A DNA stretch of 64,000 nt from Marinobacter salsuginis (GCF_009617755.1 NZ_BGZH01000003.1:1-64000), one strand, 5' to 3'; positions 26,511 to 35,138 are shown, counted from the first letter of the stretch. The notes: generated by a model not told the origin, from the sequence alone. Made by a program: numbers and translations.

Positions 26511-27917
26511 TTAGAACTTGTACCTTACCCGACCGGCAACATGAACAATGTCCTGATCGCTTTTGCCGTCCTGCAAGGCAGTTTCTTCCAGCGCATCCAT
26601 AGCATCGCCTGATGCCAGGTATGCAGCTTCTGCCGACAGCTCAAGCGAAGGGTATGGGAAGTACGAGACCTTGGAGCCAAATTCCAGTCCGAGATCTTTT
26701 GAGGACGATCCATCGGCAAGTGCAATGTCCTCAGCCAAGCGGTTGTAGACAATCATTCCGCTGACCGTAATATTGGCCGCTACTTTATGATCGAGCTGTA
26801 GCTTGTTCATGAAATACCCTTTGTCGAGGATATAGGGTGTTTCGGCGAAGTAGTCATCGCTCGTCATGTTTTCCTGAAAAATCATACTGTCGCTGAAGTC
26901 GACATCCGTGGCGATGAAGGCGTCGAAGTCCCCGTCTTGCTCATTGCCATCGCCCGATGCGTAGAGCACGGTGTACGTCAGTTGGTTTGGTCCAAATTGC
27001 AGCCCGAGCTCGCCGCGTCCCAGAAAGGTCGAAAGGTCATAGTTCGTATTGGGATTCGTAGCACCATTCAATGGGACGAAATTTACACCTTCTATTGTTC
27101 CGCTTTGGCCAATCACCGTACCCTTCACGAACATGCGGCCTAGCGACGTCTCTTGACCGTAATCCATCTCCACCCCAAAGCTGGAAACGGAATATTTGGA
27201 GTTATCAGCGATACTCTTCAGTTCATACTCCCTGCTATTTACCGTACCTATTCCCTCAGCAATTTGATCATTCATCTGATAGAGATAGAAGAGGCCCGCG
27301 CTCAGGTTCGGTGAGTAACGCTTGTTCAGGTTGATCGCAAAGTTGTCCGCGCCATCCCAGCCTTCGTCCTGTTCTGAGTCGACGCCGCTCTCATTGGAAG
27401 AGTCACCTCGCCCCCATAACAACTGATAGTCAAATCCAGAGCCCAGTGAGCCTTTCCAAACAGCGGCTGTGGCGGTTTCAGTCCAGACATGTCGGTTCAC
27501 TGACACCGGCTGCAAGCCCAGCGATACGCGCTGGTCTAGCGTGTTGGGCACCAAAAAATCCACATAAGCCCACCGTGTTTCGATGTTCACACCATCACCG
27601 GAATAGTCGCCACCCGAACCCTCACCGTAGCGGATGCCTCCAATCTCCGTCGCGAATACACCGGTAACGTTTTTGTCGTCGGAAGTTGCCTTCGCCCAGA
27701 AGCGATATTTGACCTCGCCGAAGCTCTCGGTCGGCTCGTCATCTTTCAGCGTACCGCCACCTGAGTTACCACCAGAAAACCAGTCTCTTTGATTGGTGTA
27801 AGCCTGAAAGCGGTTATCCATATCACCGTGGAATTCAATCTCCGCTGCCGTCGCGGCCCAACTTCCCGACAGTGTTGTCATCCCCGCAATCGCAGTGGCC
27901 AGAATGTTGCGTTTCAA
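26511..27917 (-). CDS. Outer-membrane barrel protein, alginate-export-like porin
   Basis: 468 residues starting at TTG 27917, which has a strong ribosome site (GGAGGAG 6 nt upstream). Signal peptide ATAIAGMTTLSGSWAATAA, then a beta-barrel with EIEFHGDMDNRFQAYTNQ and RYGEGSGGDYSGDGVNIE, ending RVRYKF with a terminal phenylalanine. Length and pattern match large substrate-specific porins of the alginate_exp type. The substrate cannot be told. A tandem TTCAAG/TTAAGG site lies at 28087-28108, but a terminator (28026-28048) sits between that site and this gene, so if it is used here transcription must pass the hairpin. Confidence 0.8.
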   Translation of the reverse strand: MKRNILATAIAGMTTLSGSWAATAAEIEFHGDMDNRFQAYTNQRDWFSGGNSGGGTLKDDEPTESFGEVKYRFWAKATSDDKNVTGVFATEIGGIRYGEGSGGDYSGDGVNIETRWAYVDFLVPNTLDQRVSLGLQPVSVNRHVWTETATAAVWKGSLGSGFDYQLLWGRGDSSNESGVDSEQDEGWDGADNFAINLNKRYSPNLSAGLFYLYQMNDQIAEGIGTVNSREYELKSIADNSKYSVSSFGVEMDYGQETSLGRMFVKGTVIGQSGTIEGVNFVPLNGATNPNTNYDLSTFLGRGELGLQFGPNQLTYTVLYASGDGNEQDGDFDAFIATDVDFSDSMIFQENMTSDDYFAETPYILDKGYFMNKLQLDHKVAANITVSGMIVYNRLAEDIALADGSSSKDLGLEFGSKVSYFPYPSLELSAEAAYLASGDAMDALEETALQDGKSDQDIVHVAGRVRYKF

Positions 27918-28025
27918 CGTAGTCTCCTCCAGTTTCTTTCTTGATTGTTTGTGATGTTCGATTCGTACGGATAGTGGCGTAAATCTTAAAACCAGCTAGA
28001 ACACCGGACGAAAGACCAAAAAAAA

Positions 28026-28048
28026 GGCGGGAATGAAGCATTCCCGCC
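28026..28048 (-). terminator. Strong rho-independent terminator after the porin at 28166
   Basis: 10-bp perfect stem GGCGGGAATG/CATTCCCGCC, 3-nt loop, followed on the minus strand by a run of nine T. It is 118 bp beyond the stop codon. Confidence 0.92.
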
Positions 28049-28086
28049 ATTAAATAACCTTAGTTAACTCGCAAGTAGGCTCTCAC

Positions 28087-28108
28087 ACGAACCTTAAATG
28101 AACTTGAA
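28087..28108 (-). promoter_or_regulatory. Tandem TTCAAG/TTAAGG motif between two porin genes
   Basis: Minus strand TTCAAGTTCAT then TTAAGGTTCGT, starting at 28108 and 28097 (11-bp phase). It lies after the stop of the porin at 28166 and before the terminator, about 170-190 bp from the next gene start, so its target is not certain. Confidence 0.4.
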
Positions 28109-28165
28109 ATCCGGAAAATATTTTAGATACGTCGGTCTCGCCATATTCAGCGATCACGCTCGACC

Positions 28166-29155
28166 CTACATGGAAAACTTATGCTCGAAGCCCACACCAA
28201 ATGTGGAGTCCTCAGAGTCAGCCAGGTCCGCCTCCACCTGAGACACGTAAGCATAAACCTTACTCTTGCTTGCCAGTTTATAATCGAACCCCAAGGCCAA
28301 CAGGGTTAGCTCCTCGTTTGTTGTCTCGGCTTCTGTCAGTCCGTACTGAGCCTTGATCTTCCAACGCTCAAGGTTAACGGCACCGCCAACCAGATAAGAC
28401 GTATCTTCTCCAGGGCCATCGCTTTCTTCTGCCAACTGGTAAACTGCGCCGATCTCGAAGTTGCTTAATCGGACCTTCCCTACGGTTCGCAGGATATTGA
28501 GACGACTATCGCCACTTGAATCGGCTTCCAGTGAATCGTCGATATCAGAATCGTAGGCAATACTTCCGTAGAAACGATCATTCTCAAACGTAAAAGAGCT
28601 GGAAACTGCATCCGCAGGTCCGTCGTTCTCTGCACCAGCTGACTGCTCTTCACCCGGGATGACGGCAACACTGACGCCCACAGCATCGAACAGACGTGGG
28701 GAACTGTATTGAACAATGTTGCTGGTCCGATTTTCACCAGCCATGATATTTTTTATATCCGCCTGTAGGTCGTTGAACTGGTCAACCTTGCCCTGCGCTG
28801 ACTTTAAAGGTGTGTCAAATTTTCCCGCAATCAGTGCACCGAGGTTCGCCTGTTTGAAGCCGCCGTATATATTACGCTGCGAGAAGGTTTGGCCATCTTT
28901 ATCTCCATCATCAATCGATATTTCAAATTCCGCCTTGTATATCGCCTCCAGGCCTGCGAGGTCGGTATCGAACGCCCCTTTTACACCAAGACGGGAAGCA
29001 TTGCTCTGAAGCTTCCAAGTATCGCTATTACCGTCGTCCTGGTTTTCATACGAAACATTGGCTTTGCCGTACAGGATAGGACCGTCCGCCGCGAGTGCAT
29101 TTATTGAAGTAACGACAAATCCACCAAACACGAACATCGATAGACACTTTTTCAT
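28166..29155 (-). CDS. Gram-negative porin (Porin_4 type)
   Basis: About 329 residues from ATG 29155, where AGAGG lies just upstream (GTG 29161 is alternative). Signal peptide CLSMFVFGGFVVTSINALA, then the classic porin opening ILYGKANVSYEN and SRLGVKGAFDTDLAGLEAIYKAEFE (only part quoted: SRLGVKGAFDTDL). Barrel ends FGVGFEHKFSM. Related to general trimeric porins of OmpC/Omp32 type, with an acidic character (many Asp/Glu). A single TTCAAG half-site with a weak second half lies 42 bp upstream. The gene is followed by its own terminator. Confidence 0.9.
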   Translation of the reverse strand: MKKCLSMFVFGGFVVTSINALAADGPILYGKANVSYENQDDGNSDTWKLQSNASRLGVKGAFDTDLAGLEAIYKAEFEISIDDGDKDGQTFSQRNIYGGFKQANLGALIAGKFDTPLKSAQGKVDQFNDLQADIKNIMAGENRTSNIVQYSSPRLFDAVGVSVAVIPGEEQSAGAENDGPADAVSSSFTFENDRFYGSIAYDSDIDDSLEADSSGDSRLNILRTVGKVRLSNFEIGAVYQLAEESDGPGEDTSYLVGGAVNLERWKIKAQYGLTEAETTNEELTLLALGFDYKLASKSKVYAYVSQVEADLADSEDSTFGVGFEHKFSM

Positions 29156-29202
29156 GGACACCTCTTCAGATTAGATAGATTCAAAATGACACTTGAAGTC
29201 TT

Positions 29203-30393
29203 TCAAATGCTGAGAAGATGGTGCTTTGTATCTGTTGCAAAATTATTACATTGAAATATTTTTTCTTTTATTTTCAACAATATAAAATTAAAACCTTCTA
29301 TTATATCCTTTGACACTGAATTGAACTTGAATATAAGCAGCCGTTTTCGTACATCGCGTTGTGAGCATGAAAGCGATTCCCATCTGACCCCAGATTCATC
29401 CCCGGAACCTTCCAAAAGCGACTCACAATGAATCGCGGCAGGGATTGCGGTTGCGCGATAAAGATCATGATGGCCAATTGATACTCGGCGCGATGCGCGG
29501 TCACCTCGGCTCTCGGCAGTCAATTCAAGGCCGAATGGCTTGTTAGTGAAGCGTTTAAGAGCTGAATAAAATGCGCGCTGGCGTGACTTGAAGGAAAAGC
29601 AGCCAAGCATTCCCGTTCTCTCAAATGTCATCAGCACATCGGTAACCGGGTTGAGACCGGCGTGATAGAAGCTGAAGCATTCCAGTGATAGCTCCTGCGG
29701 TAAGCCATGAAGTTCATCCAGAAAAACCGGAACACAGATGCTGCTTCCCAACCCGCCTTCGAACCTTCTATAACGGACGTCCCAAAAACGGGACTGTGTC
29801 CATCCGCCATTATACTTCCACCCCTGGCGATCAGCGGCACTCAGGATGTCGGCAACACCGCCCCAGCCTATGTCGGTGGATCGATAACGCCCATACATCT
29901 GAATATCCTTCACTGTCCCCGGAGAGGCCTGACAAAGCCATCGAGCCAGCCACCCGGGCAGCCCCGGATCAGCACCTGCATCCAGTACAAATCGGCTGTC
30001 GCTGGTCTCGATGAGTGTCCGCATGCCTTGGAATACCTCAAGCTTGCGCGGATTTGGAGTGATATCGATGTAGTCGGCTCGATTCGCGATACAACCGTGA
30101 ACCAGATTCTCAAGAGCAGACACGGAAAGGTCACATGCCACAATAACGACATCTTGCTCATGCGAGCATTGCCTGGCCTGTGCAGCGTCAGCCACATCAA
30201 TTGATCTGGCGTTGAAACGACCTGTGACACCGGCTTCGCGATCTAACTGTTCCGCTCGTTTACGCCCTTTTTCCAGTGAACGCCCTGCCAAGACAATATT
30301 GCCGTCGATCCGTTGCCCCAAGAAAGTCGCAGTAGCGGTCCCGGCAGCTCCGTAGCCACCAAGGACAAGTACGCTCTTGTCGCCCTGTCTCAT
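29203..30393 (-). CDS. Saccharopine dehydrogenase-like NAD(P)-binding protein
   Basis: 396 residues. N-terminal Rossmann fold with VLVLGGYGAAGTATATFL (GxGxxG type), GRSLEKG after the second strand, then DYIDITP and the catalytic-domain stretch LDAGADPGLPGWLARWL typical of the trans-acting saccharopine dehydrogenase family. The true reaction in such stand-alone proteins is usually unknown; lysine metabolism is not implied. The last 60 residues are AT-rich coded, basic and unlike homologues' ends, so a late frameshift is possible. It overlaps the upstream SRPBCC gene by 4 bp (ATGA), so both are co-translated, and the pair has a MerR-type promoter. Confidence 0.75.
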   Translation of the reverse strand: MRQGDKSVLVLGGYGAAGTATATFLGQRIDGNIVLAGRSLEKGRKRAEQLDREAGVTGRFNARSIDVADAAQARQCSHEQDVVIVACDLSVSALENLVHGCIANRADYIDITPNPRKLEVFQGMRTLIETSDSRFVLDAGADPGLPGWLARWLCQASPGTVKDIQMYGRYRSTDIGWGGVADILSAADRQGWKYNGGWTQSRFWDVRYRRFEGGLGSSICVPVFLDELHGLPQELSLECFSFYHAGLNPVTDVLMTFERTGMLGCFSFKSRQRAFYSALKRFTNKPFGLELTAESRGDRASRRVSIGHHDLYRATAIPAAIHCESLLEGSGDESGVRWESLSCSQRDVRKRLLIFKFNSVSKDIIEGFNFILLKIKEKIFQCNNFATDTKHHLLSI

Positions 30394-30965
30394 CGTTTCT
30401 CAAGCTCCCTTTTGACGTACTCCAACTCAACCCGGGTGTGTTGCGCAGCGTCTGACTCGATGCCCATAAAGGCTGACATGAACCAACTCAAGGCTCTGCC
30501 TTTAAAGGAATCGGGGAAGACACCGTATACCCGGTGAGAGAGACGCCATCCTTTCTCAGAGTTGGTCTTTTCAATTCGTAAATCTCCCCCCTCGAACACG
30601 TCAACGATATCGATCCCCAAAAGGCTGTAGGTAGTTTCGGCTGACCATCTGTAGCGTGTTGGCGGAAAGACGTCGTACACACGCCCGTCCAGAACCCCTT
30701 TTATTCCACCAACCGTTTCAACCTGGAGAAATCTAAGCCCGTCAACAAATCCCGTACCGGGTCGGCTCGTTATCTCAGTCAAAATATGAGCGTCATTTGC
30801 TCGGTGAAAGATGCCTTCGAAATCCGTCACTGCCCCCCAAATCTCCGTGCGGGGCGCATCAACAACAACGCTCTCGGTAACATCCACTTTCCGAAGATCA
30901 AAGCCTGCAAAGATCAAGAGTCCGACGAGCATAAAAGTTGCGCAAGCCATTATCATGCGGTTCAT
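30390..30965 (-). CDS. SRPBCC-superfamily membrane-anchored protein
   Basis: 191 residues with one N-terminal membrane segment or uncleaved signal (IMACATFMLVGLLIFAGF) and a START/Bet-v1-like fold after it: VDVTESVVVDAPRTEIWGAVTDFEG is typical of the polyketide-cyclase/dehydrase-like group, which binds hydrophobic ligands. It probably faces the periplasm. It is the first gene of a two-gene operon with the dehydrogenase-like protein. A 19-bp-spaced MerR-type promoter lies 31-61 bp upstream, resembling the sites near the CDF genes, which links this odd pair to metal control. Confidence 0.75.
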   Translation of the reverse strand: MNRMIMACATFMLVGLLIFAGFDLRKVDVTESVVVDAPRTEIWGAVTDFEGIFHRANDAHILTEITSRPGTGFVDGLRFLQVETVGGIKGVLDGRVYDVFPPTRYRWSAETTYSLLGIDIVDVFEGGDLRIEKTNSEKGWRLSHRVYGVFPDSFKGRALSWFMSAFMGIESDAAQHTRVELEYVKRELEKR

Positions 30966-30995
30966 ACCAAGCCCTCTTTTTCTTCAGATCAGACA

Positions 30996-31026
30996 TCCCT
31001 AAACCCTTTAGCAACTACAGGGTCAA
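30996..31026 (-). promoter_or_regulatory. MerR-type promoter/operator before the SRPBCC operon
   Basis: Minus strand: TTGACC (31026-31021), a 19-bp spacer CTGTAGTTGCTAAAGGGTT with partial dyad CCCT-TAG/CTA-AGGG, then TAGGGA (31001-30996). The -35 and left half are identical to the site at 31854. The -10 is weak, and a 19-bp spacer is the mark of MerR-activated promoters. Confidence 0.55.
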
Positions 31027-31229
31027 ATAGAGATCTAACGCAGAAAGTTCGATCAAGAGCTTAGATTGTTCGAAGCGATTGAACGCGTTCGCCATAGCTG
31101 ATGAAGAGCATTCTGTGCTGAATGGGCGAGAGCGCACTTTAAATAATTGGACGCTTTGCCTGACCGGGGATAAAGAATCTAGCAACTGATGCAAGGTTCG
31201 AAACAGTAATTCATATAGAGATGTTCAGT

Positions 31230-31268
31230 CCCCCAATTCAGCCACACGCTTGGTGGTCGAGTTGGGGG
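31230..31268 (-). terminator. Imperfect hairpin after the Met-rich protein gene
   Basis: CCCCCAATTC (from 31230) pairs with GAGTTGGGGG (to 31268), with an inner CCAC/GTGG stem. It is 17 bp past the minus-strand stop. No strong T run follows. Confidence 0.45.
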
Positions 31269-31284
31269 CGAGTGCCACGTCAAA

Positions 31285-31752
31285 TCACTGCACGTTCAAA
31301 TTTTTCTGGTGTTGCAACATCTGCTCCATCATCAGCTGCATTTGATCCATGCGCTCTTGCATCATCTGAATTTGTTGCTCGTTAGACAGACTACCACCAT
31401 TTTTTGATTTACCGCCGCCGTTCATCAGGTGCTGACCTCCCATCATGTCGTTTTGTCCACGCATCATGCCAGGTCCCATCATGCCGCGATGCATATAATC
31501 CATTTGTTCTTGCATCGCCTCCCTGTGTTCTCGCATCAATCGTTGCCGCTCTTGCGGTGATGCTTCATCAGGTATGCGTTGCATCAGCTGGTTCATGTGA
31601 GACCAGTTCTGGTGCATCTGCTGCATTTGCTCCTGATCCATCATCATGCCGGGACCATGCCCTTGCCAGGGGCCTTGGTCACCATGCGCTATTACCAATG
31701 CTGGAAAAACCAATAGCGCAGCGGTTGCAGCAAGCCCTTTAGATGAAATCAT
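31285..31752 (-). CDS. Periplasmic Met/His/Gln-rich protein, possible metal binder
   Basis: 155 residues from ATG 31752, preceded by GGGGGAT. Signal peptide GLAATAALLVFPALVIA, then a chain with about 30 methionines in clusters such as HGPGMMMDQEQMQQMHQ and MMGPGMMRGQNDMMGG, plus many histidines. The C-terminal part is a long helix (MMQERMDQMQLMMEQML). Such composition is typical of soluble periplasmic copper/silver-binding or buffering proteins, but no named domain is visible. It is divergent from the CDF/LspA operon that has a MerR promoter, supporting a metal role. Metal choice is inferred only from composition. Confidence 0.7.
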   Translation of the reverse strand: MISSKGLAATAALLVFPALVIAHGDQGPWQGHGPGMMMDQEQMQQMHQNWSHMNQLMQRIPDEASPQERQRLMREHREAMQEQMDYMHRGMMGPGMMRGQNDMMGGQHLMNGGGKSKNGGSLSNEQQIQMMQERMDQMQLMMEQMLQHQKNLNVQ

Positions 31753-31853
31753 AAAGTTATCCCCCAAAAATGAGATGCCCACTCCATTTCACTTATCATT
31801 GTAGATCTTTATCCAGATAAACGCCGATCTTAACGACTAGAGTAAATTAGTCA

Positions 31854-31884
31854 TTGACCCTGTAGTAACTACAGGGTTTTAAAT
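31854..31884 (+). promoter_or_regulatory. MerR-type promoter/operator of the CDF-LspA operon
   Basis: TTGACC (31854-31859), 19-bp spacer, TTAAAT (31879-31884). The dyad CCCTGTAG-TAA-CTACAGGG spans the -35 and spacer. It is similar to PbrR/CadR operators. The transcript would start about 25 bp before ATG 31918. Confidence 0.8.
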
Positions 31885-31917
31885 TGCATCATTTGTACGA
31901 GAACCGGAGCCGAGAAA

Positions 31918-32814
31918 ATGAGCAACACCTGTGACGGACAGTGTGGCAGTGAGGAAGCTGGCACAGATAATTACACTCGGAACCCCGTTATCACCACACA
32001 TGGAGCCCAGATCAGCACCTACAAAGTGCCAAAAATGGACTGTCCTTCGGAAGAGCGAATGATTCGAATGGCGCTCAATGGCTTTGACAACATTCGGTCA
32101 CTCTCATTCGACCTATCGAATCGAAATCTGGAAATTATTCATCAAGGCGAAGCCGGACCTATTACGAGCAAGCTGGAAACCCTGGGGCTGGGCGCTTCCT
32201 TGCAGAAGTCAGAAGAGGCCAGCGCTGAATCCGTCAGATCGGCTGAGTCGTCTAATGCCAACGAAACCGAGGAATCCGGCACTTTATGGATACTGCTGGC
32301 AATCAACGGTCTGATGTTTCTGGTCGAAATGACGATGGGCCTGATCGCCCAGTCCGCTGGCCTGATTGCTGACTCGCTAGACATGCTTGCCGACGCTGCC
32401 GTCTACGGTCTTGCGCTTTACGCCGTCGGGCATGGCATCAAAATGCAGGTCAGAGCGGCCCATGTTGCTGGCATTCTCCAGCTCATCCTTGCCGTCGGTG
32501 TACTAGTTGAGGTTGGCAGGCGTTTTCTGTTCGGCAGTGATCCGCAGTCGCTGATGATGATGGCCGTCGCATCTGTGGCCCTTATTGCCAACGTCAGTTG
32601 CCTGCTCCTGATCGCCAAACACCGTGAAGGCGGTGCTCACATGAAAGCCAGCTGGATATTTTCGGCCAACGACGTGGTCATCAATCTAGGGGTTATCCTC
32701 GCAGGGCTTCTTGTCGCCTGGACCGGCTCCAACTACCCGGATCTGGTTATTGGCGGCATTGTGGGAGGCATTGTACTCATCGGTGCCAAGCGCATACTTG
32801 CACTAAAAGGATAA
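31918..32814 (+). CDS. CDF-like cation transporter with N-terminal metal-binding-type domain
   Basis: 298 residues. The first 90 form an HMA-like domain: STYKVPKMDCPSEERMIRMAL, with one cysteine in place of the usual CxxC pair, and additional Cys near the start (NTCDGQCGS). Six membrane helices follow from about residue 120, with the CDF metal-site motif LIADSLDMLADA (D and D) and the second site SANDVVINLGV in helix 5. The family exports divalent metals by proton antiport. It heads an operon with lspA and stands behind a MerR-type promoter, an order also seen in lead/cadmium-type resistance loci. Confidence 0.85.
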   Translation: MSNTCDGQCGSEEAGTDNYTRNPVITTHGAQISTYKVPKMDCPSEERMIRMALNGFDNIRSLSFDLSNRNLEIIHQGEAGPITSKLETLGLGASLQKSEEASAESVRSAESSNANETEESGTLWILLAINGLMFLVEMTMGLIAQSAGLIADSLDMLADAAVYGLALYAVGHGIKMQVRAAHVAGILQLILAVGVLVEVGRRFLFGSDPQSLMMMAVASVALIANVSCLLLIAKHREGGAHMKASWIFSANDVVINLGVILAGLLVAWTGSNYPDLVIGGIVGGIVLIGAKRILALKG

Positions 32815-32818
32815 TTCG

Positions 32819-33334
32819 ATGTCTGGAGACCGTTCTCGCTTTTTTACGCTGAACTTTCTCGGCTTTTCCACGCTGATAGCGTTGGCTGACCAGGCCATTA
32901 AATGGCTGGTCCAGCAATCCATGGCTTACGGGCAATCGGTTGAGATCACTTCTTTCTTTAATTGGGTGCACGTATGGAATAAAGGCGCTGCCTTTAGTCT
33001 CTTCGCCGATGGCGGGGGCTGGCAGCGATACTTTTTTATCGCAATAGCCGTTGTCGTCTCAGCTGTTCTGGTCAAATTGATTCGGGACAGCCATCAACGA
33101 ACAGAAGCCCTAGCTTACGCCATGGTTCTTGGAGGCGCACTGGGAAATGTCATCGACCGAGTTTTTCGAGGCCACGTTGTCGATTACCTGGATTTCCATT
33201 GGCAATCCTGGCATTGGCCGGCGTTCAACCTTGCCGACGTGTTCATCGTCCTGGGCGTGATCATGATTTTGGTCACGGGCTTCACAGCCGAGAAAGGTGT
33301 TGGGAACAACACGAAAAATCGCCAGAATGACTAG
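32819..33334 (+). CDS. lspA: Lipoprotein signal peptidase II
   Basis: 171 residues, four membrane helices, with family motifs NKGAAFSLF, GNVIDRVFRGHVVDYLDFH and FNLADVFI; the two catalytic aspartates are in GNVIDR and FNLAD. It cleaves prolipoproteins after diacylglyceryl transfer. Starts 4 bp after the CDF stop codon, so they are co-transcribed. A second, accessory lspA inside metal-resistance operons is a known pattern (pbr-type loci); the housekeeping lspA would be elsewhere. Why metal export needs it is not clear; it may mature metal-related lipoproteins. Confidence 0.93.
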   Translation: MSGDRSRFFTLNFLGFSTLIALADQAIKWLVQQSMAYGQSVEITSFFNWVHVWNKGAAFSLFADGGGWQRYFFIAIAVVVSAVLVKLIRDSHQRTEALAYAMVLGGALGNVIDRVFRGHVVDYLDFHWQSWHWPAFNLADVFIVLGVIMILVTGFTAEKGVGNNTKNRQND

Positions 33335-33352
33335 TTTTCGCGCGGTCGCATC

Positions 33353-33386
33353 ACTCGCTAAGCCCTCTGAGTCCGGCTTAGCGAGT
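33353..33386 (+). terminator. Long perfect hairpin between lspA and the second CDF gene
   Basis: 12-bp perfect stem ACTCGCTAAGCC/GGCTTAGCGAGT with a 10-nt loop, directly after lspA. The following GTTGCGACTACGTTT is not a clean T run, so it may attenuate rather than stop transcription. Confidence 0.6.
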
Positions 33387-33431
33387 GTTGCGACTACGTT
33401 TAATTGAACAGCAACGACCAAGGAGAAAACA

Positions 33432-34340
33432 ATGGGCCACGAGCATGTTCACATGTCACCGGATACTAAGGATAAGAGAGTTGCAGTAGCTATCTGGGCG
33501 AACGGTATCCTAACCTTGGCTCAGATCGCTGGAGGGATCTTCGCTGGCAGCTTGGCGCTGATAGCCGACGCTATACACAACTTTTCGGATATGGCGTCAC
33601 TATTTATTGCATTTGCGGCGCGGAAGATTGCACGCCGCCCGGCCGACTCGAAGATGACCTTTGGCTACGGGAGAATTGAGATTGTTGCGGCACTTATAAA
33701 TTACACCACTTTGATTATGATCGGGGCATATTTAATCTACGAAGGTGGCATGCGATTCCTAGATCCCCCGGAAATCAAGGGCTGGTGGGTAGTTTGGCTT
33801 GGCATTATCGCATTGGTAGTGGATGGTTTGACCGCGTTGCTCACTTACTCCATGCAAAAGGACAGCGTCAACATCCGTGCGCTGTTTCTACACAACTTGT
33901 CTGATGCGTTTGCGTCAATTGCAGTCGTTGTAGGCGGCGCCCTGATTCTCCTGTACGACATGCGTTGGGTTGATCCCGCGATCACAATTGGTATCGCAAG
34001 CTATATTCTCTACCTGGGCTTAACGGAAATCGGCGGAACCATCCGGACACTCATGCTGGGTAGCCCAGTGGATATCGACACAGATTCTGTCATCGAGGCT
34101 TTATCAAACGTAGAAGGCGTTTTAGACCTTCACCACGTACATTTCTGGCAGATGGGTGAGCATGATGCCTCCCTCGACGCCCATGTGGTGGTCGAAATAA
34201 GTGCATGGAATGAACTTGAAAAAGTCAAGGGCCGGATAAAACGAACTTTGGATAACGAGTTCAGCATCACTCATTCAACATTGGAGTTTGAACACCCTGA
34301 TCACAGTCACAAAGATGCCCATACTTATGGCCATGGCTAA
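33432..34340 (+). CDS. CDF-family cation efflux protein (CzcD/ZitB-like)
   Basis: 302 residues from ATG 33432 with AAGGAG 6 nt upstream. Six membrane helices with both metal-binding motifs: SLALIADAIHNFSDM (helix 2, H and D ligands) and FLHNLSDAFASI (helix 5). The cytoplasmic ferredoxin-like domain follows (about 205-290; VEGVLDLHHVHFWQM). The C-terminus and start are His-rich (GHEHVHMS and HPDHSHKDAHTYGHG). These features are typical for Zn/Cd/Co exporters of the CzcD type. It has no MerR site of its own and may be read through from the CDF-lspA operon. Confidence 0.92.
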   Translation: MGHEHVHMSPDTKDKRVAVAIWANGILTLAQIAGGIFAGSLALIADAIHNFSDMASLFIAFAARKIARRPADSKMTFGYGRIEIVAALINYTTLIMIGAYLIYEGGMRFLDPPEIKGWWVVWLGIIALVVDGLTALLTYSMQKDSVNIRALFLHNLSDAFASIAVVVGGALILLYDMRWVDPAITIGIASYILYLGLTEIGGTIRTLMLGSPVDIDTDSVIEALSNVEGVLDLHHVHFWQMGEHDASLDAHVVVEISAWNELEKVKGRIKRTLDNEFSITHSTLEFEHPDHSHKDAHTYGHG

Positions 34341-34415
34341 CAGGGCTGCTGAAATGGGTGCCGTGTGGCAGATCGACTGCGAATGGCCGACATGCCACAC
34401 GGTTAAGAACACCTT

Positions 34416-35138
34416 ATGCGAGACGTAATTGAACGCCATCAGGTCTGGGCCTACCTCATCGCTGTTTTTTCCGGCCTCATTGCCGGATGGACCTCTTCCC
34501 TCGGCGACAGGGTGCAGGAGTGCCAGAGCACCCGAGCCATTGCGGCAACGCCGGTTCTGTTGATTGCTCAACTGGCTCTTCTTGCACTTTACCTCTGGCT
34601 TTTCCTGGGCAATCAGTTCGACGTAAATCTTGAGCTTGGGCGACACCTCCTGCCGGCCTTTGTCGGGCTGCTTGTTGTCCCCCTTATCCTGGCATTTCTG
34701 ACTGAAAAATGGGCGGAAAAGTCCGAAAAAGCCACCGGGTTGATTCGCTTCATGGGTCTGATGCCGGTCCCTCTGCTGACAGTCGTACTTTTCATCATCT
34801 CAATGACACAAGTCAGCCAGATCGACAGTACCGGCCCACTTATCTGGCCCTTGATGATTCTGTTTCCGGCCTATTTGCTAGCTGAGGCTCCGGTTGGAAA
34901 GACTCTGCGCCGGGTCTTTCGATTACCGGTAGCAACCGGTCGCACCGTCATTTTCAGCCTTGGCACCCGCAACTCCTTCGTGGTTTAACCTCTGGCATTG
35001 TCGCTACCAGAGGCCTGGGCCGCGGCTGTCGTGGTGATTGTCGTGCAGTCCCTGGTGGAACTTATTGATATGATGTTTTATCTGAGGTGGCTTCCCAATC
35101 GGCTGCTACCGAATACCGGAAAATCTGACACTCGTTAA
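34416..35138 (+). pseudogene. ACR3/BASS-type arsenite permease, internally deleted and stopped
   Basis: The frame starts ERHQVWAYLIAVFSGLIAGW like ACR3-type permeases, then jumps to TRAIAATPVLLIAQL, missing roughly 75 residues that include the first conserved cysteine-bearing helices. It continues normally to GRTVIFSLGTRNSFVV, where TAA at 34986-34988 stops it. The same frame goes on without interruption for 50 codons (PLALSLPEAWAAAV, then VQSLVELIDMMFYLRWLPNRLL) to TAA 35136, exactly the expected C-terminus. It therefore carries two lesions and is probably inactive. The truncated product of 190 residues may still be made. Confidence 0.8.
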
